This document shows, in pieces, positions 12,952 through 25,069 of a DNA stretch of 64,000 bases. Every line of letters starts with the position of its first letter. The first letter of the stretch is position 1. The notes beneath the pieces are model-generated. The model was not told the origin of the DNA. It was given only the letters and a program-made list of their open reading frames with translations, and did not search any database. Location: assembly GCA_004794655.1 (NCBI GenBank), contig SMMW01000650.1, positions 2,262,619 to 2,326,618 on the forward strand, in the 5' to 3' direction. This DNA is from Marisa cornuarietis (lineage: Eukaryota > Mollusca > Gastropoda > Architaenioglossa > Ampullariidae). The position numbers and the translations under genes were made by a program.

Positions 12952-13729
12952 GAGACTTTTGTGCTGTGTCTCGCACAGTTTTGTGACGTTTATGCTTTTC
13001 GCAGTCATGTGGTTCGTTTGCTCTTTCGTCTTGCATGTATTTTTGCCTCTTTGCCACATCTTTGCCCAAAAACTGTCTCAAACTGATCTACCAGTTTCGC
13101 ACGAGTTTCTCAACATATGTACCATTCTTATTTCAGTTCCGGCAAATGCGCAATTTGCACACTGTAATAGATAATCGTACGCTATAGTGAAGAACTATTA
13201 CATGATGTTGTTTTAATTTCTACTACCGCAAAATTATAAAGACATATGCTGAAGCTATACTTTTCTAATTACAGATTCTTTCGTTGGACTATTGTAATTG
13301 TGTCTTTGCACTGAGTAATGCAGTCCATTTTTCGGAACTTAGTAAGAATCCTGTCTTGGACGTGAACAAGAGACCCGTATAACTGAAGATTGCGAGTGGG
13401 AGAGGAGAGATCAAACAATTAGAAATCTCTTGTGGCTTTACAGACAACTAGATGTTAACTAGATGATCTGATGATCTTAATGTTGTAACCTACAACGAAG
13501 TATCTGCTCTTGGTTACGTGCTACATCATTCAGTCTCGTTTCTTTTCTTAAAAAATTTTCTTTTAAGACCAACTCGCTATTGTTGGGTGCAAGATAAGAA
13601 TCAATAAGCTGCCATCATACATGCTGTAGATAATCACTGAGAGAGGTAGAAGAGTGAGAGAGAAAGAAAGAGAGCCAAAGAGCGAAGACACAGAGGAGAA
13701 TGAGAGCCTTTTTCAGATACCTCACTTTT

Positions 13730-13908
13730 CTCTGGGCCAGCTGTACACGAGGGCGGTGCTTATTTCCTCTCCCTCGCTGCCTTACCTTCCCTAACCCTCT
13801 TTAGAGTCACGTACCCAGGGGAAGTGAGCTGCGCTACGCGGGTATCGAACCGGTGCGCTTTTCAGTTCGGACGCCAGTGCTCTAGCCACTCAGCTGTCCG
13901 CTCCCCCA
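13730..13908 (-). mobile_element. tRNA-derived SINE
   Basis: Read on the minus strand, the 5' part (about 13,908 to 13,838) resembles a tRNA gene. A box A-like stretch (AGCTGAGTGGCTAGAGC, 13,895-13,879) is followed at tRNA-like spacing by a box B match (GGTTCGATACC, 13,851-13,841). A body of unknown origin follows and the 3' limit is uncertain. SINEs of this type are transcribed by RNA polymerase III from these internal boxes. A decayed tRNA gene is the alternative, but the anticodon arm does not look intact. Confidence 0.6.
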
Positions 13909-16900
13909 CTAGCGCTTTGAATCATTGCTCATGCCCATCCATACCTTACTATTGACAGTAGTTATGTAGACCCCATTTGTTATGGCCCTATAAGGCCTAC
14001 ATCCTGTCTTTTGGGTCTCCGCTTATTGTCGGTCTTACTTTCGGCTACCCCGTGATGATATGAATACTCGTTGCCAGTCTTACTTTCCTGGTAGACTTGG
14101 TGTCTGCATTTGAATACTCATAACTCCGTCAGTCTTAAAACAAACTAACGCTCTCTGCTATGCTCCCCTGCTGTTTCACTTCACTGACTTTAATGAACCT
14201 CATTGGACTAGACTGGATTGGACTTTGCAGCGTGCAAGATGTAGTTTCTTTACCACACACGAAAGGGCTTGCTGATATGAAATTTCAGTCACTTTCGTGA
14301 ATGGAAAAAAGCAATAAGAAGTTATTTTGCAGAATCACAAGAATTTGTCATCTTAATGAAATATAAAGAATTACCTTCTTCCCCAACCCCTCCCTCTAAG
14401 GGTGAATAGGTGTTTTTAGCAGAGATATCCTTAACGCTGATTGCGCGGATGATGACTTTGATAAGGGCGGGAAGGAACACAAATTATTTTTTGTTTTGTG
14501 CCGAGAGACCTCTCTGTCTCACTTTTCTCGCATATCACAGGTACAAAAGATTAAAATCGGAAAAAAGTATTCAGTGGCTGCTGGTTTTCTCCCCCTACAC
14601 CTTTATGTGGAAAGCATCTGTCACCTGAGAGCCTTTTCGAGCAGGCAAGACAACTTTTTTTTTTTTTTTGCTGTCCTCATCAAACGCCAGGTCAGTCAAG
14701 TCGCCGAGCTTCTGTCTATATTACGACCCCAGGAGACGCCGAATGAACCGTTAGGTCGTATCGAATGTGACAGGTGACAGATGACGTCTCTTGACGTTTG
14801 TCGACGCATTACAGGTGTAAAAGAATCCCCCGCTATCACGGACTGGCTGGCCATCATGAAATTAGAGTCTCTGGCAAAAAAAAAAAAAAAAAAAATCACT
14901 TAGATCATTACCGTGGCAGAAAAAACCTTCCTGTAACTTTAGACCTGCCCAATAATTACAAGGAGGAGGCAGAAACAGCGATGCTATCGATTTCAGTGAC
15001 AAATTATATTGCTTTCCGAGCAAAGTTCTTTCTTGCCTCTTTTTTTTTTTCTTCTTTTCCTCTCAGTATTTTCCATCTGGTTAACTGTCTGCGTAGCGTG
15101 GCCTTTACAGCGCTTTGACAGAGATCGACAACCAAACACACACTCTCGTAAAAACAAAAACAAAAACAAAAAAAATCTGCTCAACAATTTCATTAAGACA
15201 CTCCGCTGATATCACTTTCCACAGAATTTATTCGTCCGTGTACTTCGAAGAATTGAACAACGATGTAAGAAGAGAAAATTAAAAAACCACGACTCAAAAT
15301 CACAAAGCAATCGAGACTGATTTCACTCGCACTGCGCATGCGTCCGCCTGTTGCGTCGCGGCTACAAAGCTAAAACACTGGTTCTTAACCATCTGATACC
15401 CTGCTCTCGGTGGAAAAGAAGCGAAACAAAGCCGACTTTTTAGCAAAAGGCAGAAAGCGGAGACAGCAGCTTTCGACAAATTAATTTTCAGAACTTCTAA
15501 TAGTTTTGTGGGGTTTTTTTTCAACAAATGTGACGAATGTACCTGATACTTAAAACGTGTGTGGACTCAGAGAAATGAAAAGTCTTTGTCAAAGTTGTCG
15601 AGGGCGCGCACTCGCGAATGAATATGTCATTGATAAGAGTGGTTTTGGATATAGCGGCATGTTTTAAAAGGGATTGCTTATTTTTTTTTGTTTCGTTCTG
15701 CTTTTATAAAAAAAAAATTCACAACTTCTTTCAAAACAGACGCTTGCACATTTTGTCACTAATGGTTTTCTTTCATGAAAAAATATTTTGGTAACAGGCT
15801 AAAATTATATTTAATGGGTTGTAGCGTGACTCCAGTGCTGAAACACCCAACGAGACAAAACCGAGTATGGCGGTTCTTTGCACATCTTTGTCCACCGTCA
15901 CGGAGTTTGCATCCGCTGTGATCTAGAACGCAACTTCTTCACCGCCGCACTACCACCATCCCCCGCACTAGCTTCCCCCTCTGCCCCTGCCCGTCTCGCT
16001 GCTCGTTCCTTCCATTGTGCTCGAGAGCACTCAGCAGCCGAGGCAAATGGACACTTTAGCTATCAGAATAATCTAACCATGCAAACTTTGCAATCAAAGG
16101 CGGAAATTTGTCATGTGTACAGTACTGGCTTTTGATAGGGAACGACAGTATTATACTTCAAACGGTAGCTGCTTAAGACTGGTGGAGCCGTAAATTAAAA
16201 AAAAAAAGCAGAGATATTTGTGAGAGTAGGAAACACGGGCAATAAGCTAAGGCACTGCTTCTCCGTACTGACTGCTGGCGGCTGCACTACGAGGCTGACC
16301 TCCAGAAACCGTAGCGATGGTGTGGACGTAAAGCGACCTCTGATGCAGCACCGACATGACTTAAATGGAATGGAATGGACGTAGTAGAAAAAGGGCACCA
16401 AGGTCTAAGACTCTAAGTTTTGCCTGTATGAAAGTGAAGCAGCGATAGCATTTCACGAAATGACTGCTCGAAACAGTGAAAACAAGTCGACGCTTTGACT
16501 CTTTGAAAGATAAAGACGGGTCCAAGATTTGACCAGTCTGCATGCAAAGACAAGTGTCAGACATGATTTCGGTTCCACAATGCTCTCTTTCCCTTGGACT
16601 ACGTAGTGCTGTCAATTTTGACAACTGCTCTTGACTTTCATTCCTCACTACTGCCTTTACCGTGTACTCCGTAGTGCTGCGGAAACCTCGTAACACTGTC
16701 ACCGCCTCGGAGAAGACGCGGTTGTCTGCTCCTTTTCAGCGCACCCTGCGGGGTGGACACGGAGATTTGCACACCGATAGTGGAAGCGGGCCTGTGAAGT
16801 GGAGTTTTGCAGAACGCCCAATACACTTTAGAATCATGGACCATGACAAGGTAGCGCGGGAGGGGAAGAGAGAGAAATTCGTACGGGTGAGAATGTTTAT

Positions 16901-16990
16901 GATGTTTTGATCTTTCTTCGGTGAAGGCAAACGTTTAGATCTGTTGGCATCAACAAGGAGTTTTGTATCTTCTTCCTGCTGAGTTGATTT

Positions 16991-17030
16991 GGTAGTGGTG
17001 GGTGGTGGTGGGTGGTGGATGGTGGTGATG

Positions 17031-17062
<32 letters not shown>

Positions 17063-17080
17063 GCGTGCGCGTGCGCGCGC
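16991..17080. repeat. Compound (GGT)n / (TG)n / (CGTG)n repeat
   Basis: GGT-rich units pass into GT dinucleotides and then TGCGCG-type units ending at about 17,080. The GGT part is G-rich on the plus strand. The 3' half is alternating purine-pyrimidine. Confidence 0.92.
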
Positions 17081-17199
17081 TAAAAGCCGGATGGCAGTTA
17101 CCAAAGCGGAAACACAGTCGCACTGGCTGGATACTAACGCCCAGCTGTCAGCTAGAATGAATTTAAAATTACTAATAGTGTGGGTGACTGCACTCTAAC

Positions 17200-17560
17200 A
17201 GTTCCAGTTCCCTCGTCCGACCTCTACCATTTTGTGGCTCGGGTTTTGTGCCGGTTTCTCACCGGTTGCCCGTGTCCCCATTCAGCTTCGGCTGAACGCC
17301 TATCATCTCGGTGCGAGTAGCTCCGCAACCCAGCGTGTGCAAGCGCTGTGAACGACCCCGCCACGCCGAACGCTACACGTACTGTTCGCTCGCTCCACTG
17401 GCCGCCATTACGTATGCACCGTGGCTAAAAGCAGACGACATGACGAGAGAGTTATTTCCCGTTCCTGTCAGCGCTCGCACGAGGCGGGAGAGGTGCACGC
17501 TCATAAAACTTCACAAATTGCCATCTCGCACAACAGACCCCTTGACGTGAGCGTGTTTGG
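17200..17560. promoter_or_regulatory. CpG-rich patch, possible regulatory DNA
   Basis: Contrasts with the A/T-rich DNA that begins near 17,930. It is rich in CG words and has short open frames on both strands (17,311-17,550 plus; 17,452-17,658 minus) without recognisable protein domains. Its regulatory role is a guess from composition. Confidence 0.15.
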
Positions 17561-18089
17561 CTGGGTGTTAATCGACTAGCTTTCTTCTTCAAAGCCGATC
17601 GTAGCCTTGTGAGACTTGCGGTAAACGGTTTCAAGAGGGTATGATTTAAGATCCCCAAATGTCCTCCGTGACGCTTGCCTCGTCTAGAAGAATGTTCTTC
17701 GTGGTGCTGATGGTGGTGTGGTGGTGGCAGCGGCGGGTGGCCATGTCAATGGCGTATTACATGAATAACAAAACTGTCCTGGGACACTGAAGAGGCGCCT
17801 TTGCTCTCTATTAACCGAAGTACCCGACTAACGCATGACGTACCCGATTAAATGGCAATAGAAGTTGTGGAGCGCGGCTGGCAGCTCCGGACTTGTAAGT
17901 GCATGTCGCATGGTCTGTGTTATTCTCTCTGTCCCTCGTCCCCTTAACATAGCGCTATTTTCAGATACTGTTATTAGGTCTCCAAAATAATATACTATGT
18001 GAAACTGCGAGGCGCTTTGATCTCTAAGTTAACTTATCTAAATCCAGTATAGCTAATTATAGAAAAAGTAGCTATTTAGCCAAGAGAGA

Positions 18090-19000
18090 AACATAATTCT
18101 ATGATGGCAAAGAAATTAAAGTAATAAATGCAAATACCTTGGAATAATCTTCTCAACACGCTGTATATTTTTACCCATGCCCTAGAAGATTTATCATTAA
18201 AAGCCCGCAAAGATGTTATAGGAACACTAAAATCCAGCCAATATTATTGTACAGCTCGGAAGTCTGGGGGCTATGAGCTAATACAGAGATAATTGAAAGA
18301 GTACACACTTTTGTCATTAAAAATATTTTATGGATGTCTATAATGCAATGGTGTATGGTGAATGTGGGCGCTTCCCGTTATTTATTAACTGCAATGTTAG
18401 ATGTATAAAATTACGGTTGTTTTTCATGTATCTGAAAATAGATTGCTCAGAATCGCTTATAAAATGTTGTACCCTAGCCATCTAAACATTAAGATTACTT
18501 GAGTGTACAATATCAAGATTATATTGTATAAATATGGTTTTGGACGGGTATGGAAGAACCAATGGGTTGGGGATAGTAAATTGCTCCTGGAAGAATTTAA
18601 GTTAAGGCTCACAGATTATTACCAACAAGAGTGGCATGATAAGATTAACATTAGTCGACGTTTCACCTCCTAAAGTGCATTTAAATTAAACATTTCTCAG
18701 AATATGTACCTCTCAGACATTGAAGATATTGGCTTTAGAAATGCATTGATTGGGTTTAGATTAGGGATAACTGAATTAACGTGCCATAAACTCTATTACT
18801 GCACTCAGGATTACTCTTTTCAATGTCCATTCTGCAATACTAATGAATCCCAACTGCATTTTGTACTCATTTGTCCCTGATATGCAGATATACGTGAAGA
18901 ATACATCCCCCAAAAGTTCCATAAATACCCATCCTGCTTTAGGCTCTCGATCCTAATGTCTGACAGTAACCCAAATTTGACACGAGGGTTTGCATGTTTT
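18090..19000 (+). pseudogene. Decayed non-LTR retrotransposon, 3' part of ORF2
   Basis: Conceptual plus-strand translation, broken by frameshifts and stops, follows the C-terminal part of a non-LTR retrotransposon polyprotein. There is an 'ILLYSSEVWG' stretch near 18,250, then 'IERVHTFVIKNIL', then, in a shifted frame, 'MVYGECGRFPLFIN' (about 18,350-18,390). Further on is a Cys/His module reading CPFCNT...ESQLHFVLICP..Y (about 18,828-18,885) followed by 'REEYIPQKFHKYPSC'. The order (YGSEVWG-like, then VYGE.GR-like, then CPxC...HF...C) is typical of this element class. There is no intact ORF. The DNA is A/T-rich compared with its left flank. Confidence 0.6.
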
Positions 19001-19459
19001 CATTATAAAGCATTTACAAGAAGAAATAAGGATATGCTGCATTGAAAAGGGTGTGCATGCATTTATGGGTGTGGTTTATGTGCGCTTGTTAGAGAACATG
19101 GAAACTTGTCTTAACATATATGCCTATAGGTCTATATGTCTATATGCCTTGTACAGTAGTATGAATGAAAAGAAAGTTATAAAGTATGAGTCTTAAGAAA
19201 GAAGATTGAAACTGAGCGAGTGTGTGTATGTGTGTGTAAGATTCACATCGGTACAAACCACCTATGTTTTGTTTTGATGACCAATGGCTGTGAGGATGTT
19301 TTGGTATAGAGAGAGAGAGTTAATATATTCATAAATACTGTTTGGAAGTATATACATGTGTAGTTACTTTAATAGATATTGTTCACGTTCCCCTTGAAAT
19401 GGGCTAAGCCCCAGTCCATAAAAGTTCAAAGTTCCCTGAACATTTTCTCTCCCCCTTCT

Positions 19460-19460
<1 letters not shown>

Positions 19461-19521
<61 letters not shown>

Positions 19522-19530
19522 GCGCACGCA
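19461..19530. repeat. Compound (CA)n(CG)n microsatellite
   Basis: A CA run passes into about 9 pure CG units and a short CGCA tail, mirroring the TG-to-CG transitions at 11.4 kb and 17.05 kb. Confidence 0.95.
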
Positions 19531-19930
19531 CAGACGCACAACGCCTGCACAATTTCCATTTGATGCATCCATGAGATCTGCTGTGTAGCCTAAAGCAACA
19601 GATCTAAGAAACAACCTTTTGACATGCAGCCTCTAGCATTAAAAAAAAACTTGAATGTTGGTTTCTCCAACGTAAATAATACATTTTCACCGCCTCCACC
19701 CACCCCACCACAAAAAACCTGAGCTAGTGACTTTAAAAAAAATAGTTCTAATACCACAAATCAGGAAATGATTCCAAAGGTATTCTGTCAGCCAACAAAC
19801 GGAAAAGCGCGGCCTAGAACAAGAAGCTGCCATAACAACAGCCACGCATGCGCAGTGAGGTCAGAAGCCTGTGGATGAGAGATGGATGAAGGCTGGTTGG
19901 TTAGAAAGAGCACGATTTTCTCGTCGTTCA

Positions 19931-20040
19931 CATTATTATTATTATTATCATTATTATTATTATTATTAAAGCAGATTTCTATAGCGCAATTTTCAACTCC
20001 AGAGTCGACTCAATGCGCTGTACAGTGTATGGGGTTAGTT
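19931..20040 (-). repeat. Interspersed repeat with TAA-rich tail
   Basis: On the minus strand a segment containing TGTACAGCGCATTGAG and TTGCGCTATAGAAATC ends in a (TAA)n run (plus strand ATT repeat, 19,931-19,968). The 'tatagcgc' word next to a TAA/ATT tail recurs at 22.07 kb and, with variation, at 30.1 and 61.9 kb. This marks a retroposed repeat type common in invertebrate genomes. The 5' limit is unknown. Confidence 0.5.
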
Positions 20041-23000
20041 TAAAATCACTGAAAAATAGCAGAATTCTTGTAGTAAGATCATCAGATTAGTTCTACAATC
20101 AGTGAGAAATATCCAGATTCTGTTCAAGAATTTCCGGACTGAACTACAGAGGCAATCAGCAGTATGCTAGGATAGTCATAGACTGTGGAGTTGTGGAAGC
20201 CAGTGAGACACAACTGTCCGCAGGTGATATAAAGCAGGGGTAGTCTTCACACCCCTGTGTATGACCAGCAGGTCACGGCAAGAACCAGAGCCCATGACAA
20301 GCATGACTGTCCACAGTTCATGGCGATGGACGAAGCTACAGTAATGTGGGAGAAGTCTCATATTGTAACTGCTTGGTTAATACTTCTTTCTATACATAAG
20401 AGAACTCGTGATCTAAGTTTTCTAGATCAATCCGCTTAACAGCCACCTACAGTCCTGTTATCGAGTGCGGAGCTACATACAGTGTGGTTGTATCTTTGTT
20501 CACATGCTCTGAACACTAAGAAAACTTCACGAAGGCAACATTCCCTTCTCTTACACTGTAGTCGGAAACAAGCTTATAATTAGCACACGTGTAAATCAGA
20601 AAAGCATGCCTGGCACTGAAGACATGTTTCATCGAGCGTTATTTTACATCATGCAGCATAAAATTGTTTGTAGAATCAAGCTCTTCAATCGAAATGTTTC
20701 CCGGCCCTTAGGTCACCAAGAAATGAGCTCACTCTTTAACAAACTACTCTTAACATTTGTTAAATATAGCACAAAGGTAGAAAGCAGTCAAAGAAGACCG
20801 GTTGGAATCGGGTAGATTTCATTGCGTGGCGTTTTTACACCTTTAGGCGTGAGAGCAATTCTCAAAAAACCTTTGAGCAGATATTTTGGGCATGAGAAGT
20901 GAAATCACAAGGGTGCAAACTCTAGACAGAGGGTTTGCTCTATCTAGGTGTGTTAGGGGGGGGGGATAAACAAGGGTCAATGGTACAGAGGCCAGGAGAT
21001 CCTCAGTGTTGGTTTATGTGTTTTTAATTTGTACCCGGTATTGTGCCACTCCATTAGCGAACCCCTTAGCGTTTTACCGGAGCGCTCTCCTGGAACCCAC
21101 GTTATGTGGTTGTGTCGTAAACTTTACGTGTCTTAAGCAGTATTTATGTTTGTGGGCATACCGGAGGTTGAAAGCTGTAGTTGCGCGGTCGTAGAAAGGT
21201 CTTAAAGGGCTACGAAAGAGGAAAAAAAAAAAAGATTTATTTCTGAATCTTGGTTCTCGACTTTATACTCTGATTATGTTATTTATCAACCTGTTTTCAC
21301 GGTGTTTCCACGTTTTTCTTTTCTCTGACGCTTCTCTGATAAATCATTTAAAGGAAAGATGTGACACAAACCAACTCTTAAGGATTCAATAAAGAGAATG
21401 TTTAATAGTAAAGTTGGCCTATGTTAGCTTTGCTAAGCAGCCCCAGTCTAACACTTTTGCATTCTTCTGTTATAAAATTGTACAGCAGAGCTGAGCAAAC
21501 TATAGATGTGACAGAACAGCGGCGAGGTTCTGGCACCAACGCCATCGGCAGCCTCTCAGTGTTCGCAGCTTTTTAGGGCGACAGAAGCCGGTGATTTTCC
21601 TAGAGATTTATGTCGTCAGAAGATTTAGCGGGGTCAGTCGCAGGTTCATCTGCTGGTCGTCATCTGCTCTTTTTCTTCTGCTCCCCCTTTTACACCAGCG
21701 TCTTCTAGGAGCGCGTGCGTGTGTTCTTGTCCCTTTCTTGAATCTGTCGACCTTTCCACTCTGTGGGGCGACCACCGGATGTCGTAGGGCCATTACAGCG
21801 AACAGGGTGTGTCCTGGGCGGAGACGCCCACTCGACGAGAGTCAAACATGGCATTAGAGTGAGACAACTGTGATGATGCGTGCTGATCGCAGGCACGTGC
21901 GGCGCGTGAGAATCTGAAGAAAAGAAGAGAGGAAAGAGAGAGGGAGAGAGAAGGGAAAGAAAGCAAACGAACGAGAGAGAGTGTGTGTGTGTGTGAAAGA
22001 GAGTGAGAGACAGAGTGAGTGAGAAAAAGAAATAGAATGATGTATGTTTTCAAGTGCATGGCTTATAATAATAATAATAGTGAAGATTTTTATAGCGCAT
22101 ATAGGAGTACATATGCGAGTACATACAGTTTCAACACCAGGATGCGCTATAAACATAAGTGCAGAATCACCCAAATGGTGTTAGATTTTCAAACGCAGAA
22201 ATCACCTGGCTGTAGGTAAACACAATTTTAGTCGTTTTCTAGTGATCGCTTCCACCACCCCCCACCCCCACACACACACACACACACACACAAATCGTTA
22301 GCTCACCTATTGCTTCGATGACCAAAACTTACCGTTGAATGACAATGACCGGAGCTTTTCTGCCAACAGACGCCATCAATTGTTTTCCCCTCCCGCCTTT
22401 GACAGTTGGAAATCGTGGATTTGGCAACATGTCTGTGGACATTTCTCCTTCCATTCTCTCCGGCGACCACAAAACGTGCCTTGACCAGATAGCTCTATAA
22501 TTTAACAACCGTCACCCAAATCCGATTGTCTTCTGGCGTAAATCGTTGGACACGCGCAGACACCAGGAGAAGCTGTGGATTATCATTAGCCCACCCACTA
22601 CCCACTTTTTCCTCCCTGTCCACGACGACACATCACCGAGGTTTTATCGTGCCCCCGGCAGGTCGGTCTAGTGGCCCCAATCCCGACAGATGCGTTGCCC
22701 TGATAAGACCCTTGATGATCTGGCTGACAAGTGGGACAGCAATAAAATAGCTCTCATTTCTACGTCAAAGGCAGAAATATTATCGGCAGCATTTTAACGA
22801 CCAAGCCTCCTCTCACCAGTTGCCGAACCCCTTTGACCACGACGAACCGAGTGATCTCTTCGCCTTTTATTGATACACGCTTCCTGAAGCAAATATGATA
22901 ACACTCAGAAAATAGCATTGCACGGGTGTGTGAATTTCCGTTCAGAAGTACACAGCAGACTTACTCAGGAATGTGGTCTCACCAGCATGTGAAAATCATG

Positions 23001-24961
23001 AACATTTATGCTTGAGGGAGTAAGTCCAACACGGTAATCCCTTTGCTTTAATGTTCGAATCAAAGTCCACTGTGATCGTAGTTATTATCAGCAAGTCAAA
23101 CTCGTATTCTCTTTTCTTCTTTCTTTCCTCGATTCATTGTTTCATTCATTCATTCATTTTTTTTTGGTCTTCCTTCCTTGTTTTCCTTTTCTTTTCTTCG
23201 TTATTGTTGTTGTTATTATTATTATTACTATTTTTATTATTATTAAGATATCGTTCTCTTTATCTTTCTCTATCTCCATCTCTCTGTTTATGATTTCTTT
23301 TTTCGTTCATTTATTAATTCGTTGTGTCATTCAATTTTTACTTTTTACATTACTTCCGTTTCCCTTCCCAGATCCTGCATTACTCTTTTTCGTTGTTAAT
23401 TCTCTGCCCCCTCGTCTGTTTTAAGAAGCTATGTTTTTCCTTTTAGTGGATTTTCTGTTCTTTCCTTGTTCTTGTTTTGTCTTGGCTTCTGTTGCGAGGC
23501 GGTCTCTTCGAAGCTATCATATCTTCGGACTCGTCACGCGCACATGCTCTTTCATTATCTGGACGATCAGCCTCTAGTTCCGAATCCACTAGGTATCGTC
23601 TCCATATTTTCTTTGAAATCTGTTCTCCTGGAAACTATTTGACAAATTCACTAACAGTGGCAGATGCTTTCTGCGTGGTCTGTGCAGTGCAGTTTCATTT
23701 TCTTAATTGTTGCCGGTGGAGAGGTGAGTGAAAAGAAACAACCTTTCCTGTCCGAATCTCTCAAGCGAGACTCTCTTGATTCTGAAATGAATTACGCCAT
23801 AAAGTTACTATCATTATTATCTCTACCCAAATCCAGATTTCTAGAAATGTAATGCATTCAATTCAAAAGAAAAAAGAAGAAAAGAAGAAAAGAATTTCAG
23901 TTCGCTCCTCTAGAAGATGAAAAGAAAAGTAACTGTTTCACAAAGCCGTTTAATGTGCACTTCTGAATGATTTGGTCTGTTGACAAAACATGAATCAGAA
24001 TATTCAAGTACTTTATCCTGACATCTGCCTCCTTTTTTCTCTTGTTCATTCGGAAGATGATAACCGATTTAGACAACCTGAAAATGGGCAGCTGACTAAC
24101 TTCACCTCAAACCATTCAACACACCCACCCTTTTTTCCATTTCGAGGTTAGTAATTATTACAATTACGAACACTCACATTAAAGAGACGTGTATTGTTAA
24201 GACAGAAATCGCAATTTTTCACACAGAGTTACCCTAATGTTCAAGTAGGGTCAGACGTTCAAAATTCCGGTCATCGGAAAAGGTGAATGGCGTTTTCTCG
24301 TCTGCTTCGATGATTTCAAGTAAGCAGAGTGACTTCCCCTGCCGAAGTTGTTCATTTTTTTTTTTATAGCGACACCACTCGCGAGCCCAAATTGTTTCTC
24401 ATTGTGCGCCGATCCTGGTGTAATAATGTCAGCACAGGTTTATTTTATTTTGCAGCCCTGCAGAAAGATCCAGTTCGCAGATATCTAAGAAATGTCGTTT
24501 TGTCATTGATTTCTCTGTCGATTTGAGTTTTCTGGGCGGAGGGTTTTTGGGAAGGGAGCAGGGCGAGAATCAGGTGAGAATCTGTTCAAAGCGTGACTGG
24601 AGGGAGCTGTAGCGGTCACAGAACAGAAGTAATATTTTCTAATTGAAAATCTCTTTTCTTTCATACGCCGGTAGACTAGAACGCGTTGCTGTCTTTTTTA
24701 TTGTCGGAAATGTCCTTGGTGTTTCGTTGTTTAAGGACATTATGAAGCCTTCTAGACCATCATTTGCAACCGCAGACATTTGCCTCACCGGTTCCCTCCT
24801 GGTTTACTTTCAGGTCGGCCACTAGTAACTGCTTTTTAAAGGCTAGGCCGAAGGTAGAAAACACTGTAGTACTGCACGGTGTAAAGTGACAGTACGTAGC
24901 GTTGAAACCGGTGAGCTGGTACTTAGTGGTTTGAAACACCAAGTAGCGGCAAGCCTTTGAT

Positions 24962-24965
<4 letters not shown>
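20041..24965. other. Intergenic, no gene recognised
   Basis: No supportable exon. A CpG-rich stretch at about 21,640-21,860, GA- and CT-rich low complexity (21,910-22,030; 23,100-23,290), a short CA run (22,269-22,292) and a second TAA-tailed repeat (listed separately) are present. Confidence 0.5.
22062..22180 (-). repeat. Interspersed repeat with TAA-rich tail
   Basis: The plus strand shows an AAT run followed by 'agtgaagatttttatagcgc'. Almost the same junction ('aatgaagatttttatagca') occurs at about 61,895-61,915, so both are 3' ends of the same repeat family inserted on the minus strand. Confidence 0.55.

Positions 24966-25023
<58 letters not shown>
24966..25023. repeat. (TG)n microsatellite, about 29 units
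   Basis: A perfect TG run. It lies about 45 bp before the 3' boundary of the decayed retrotransposon copy that begins near 25,070. Confidence 0.96.
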
Positions 25024-25027
<4 letters not shown>

Positions 25028-25069
25028 GCGTGGGTCAGAGAAAGAGGAGATAGAAACAGAGCACGAATT

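Larger units (their letters stand above)
10041..13729. other. Intergenic, no gene recognised
   Basis: Low-complexity DNA dominates: a C/T tract at 10,800-10,990, TG/CG and CA microsatellites (listed separately) and a TA run at 12,061-12,080. No exon with protein similarity was seen on either strand. Confidence 0.5.
13909..18089. other. Intergenic, no gene recognised
   Basis: No protein-coding exon recognised. Open frames at 15,878-16,135, 16,361-16,702 and 16,662-16,910 lack known domains. A GGT/TG/CG repeat and a CpG-rich patch are listed separately. Confidence 0.5.

Noticed and set aside
13838..13908. A possible functional tRNA gene on the minus strand
   Set aside because: Boxes A and B are present but the arms do not pair convincingly and it is followed by a SINE-like body; called a SINE.
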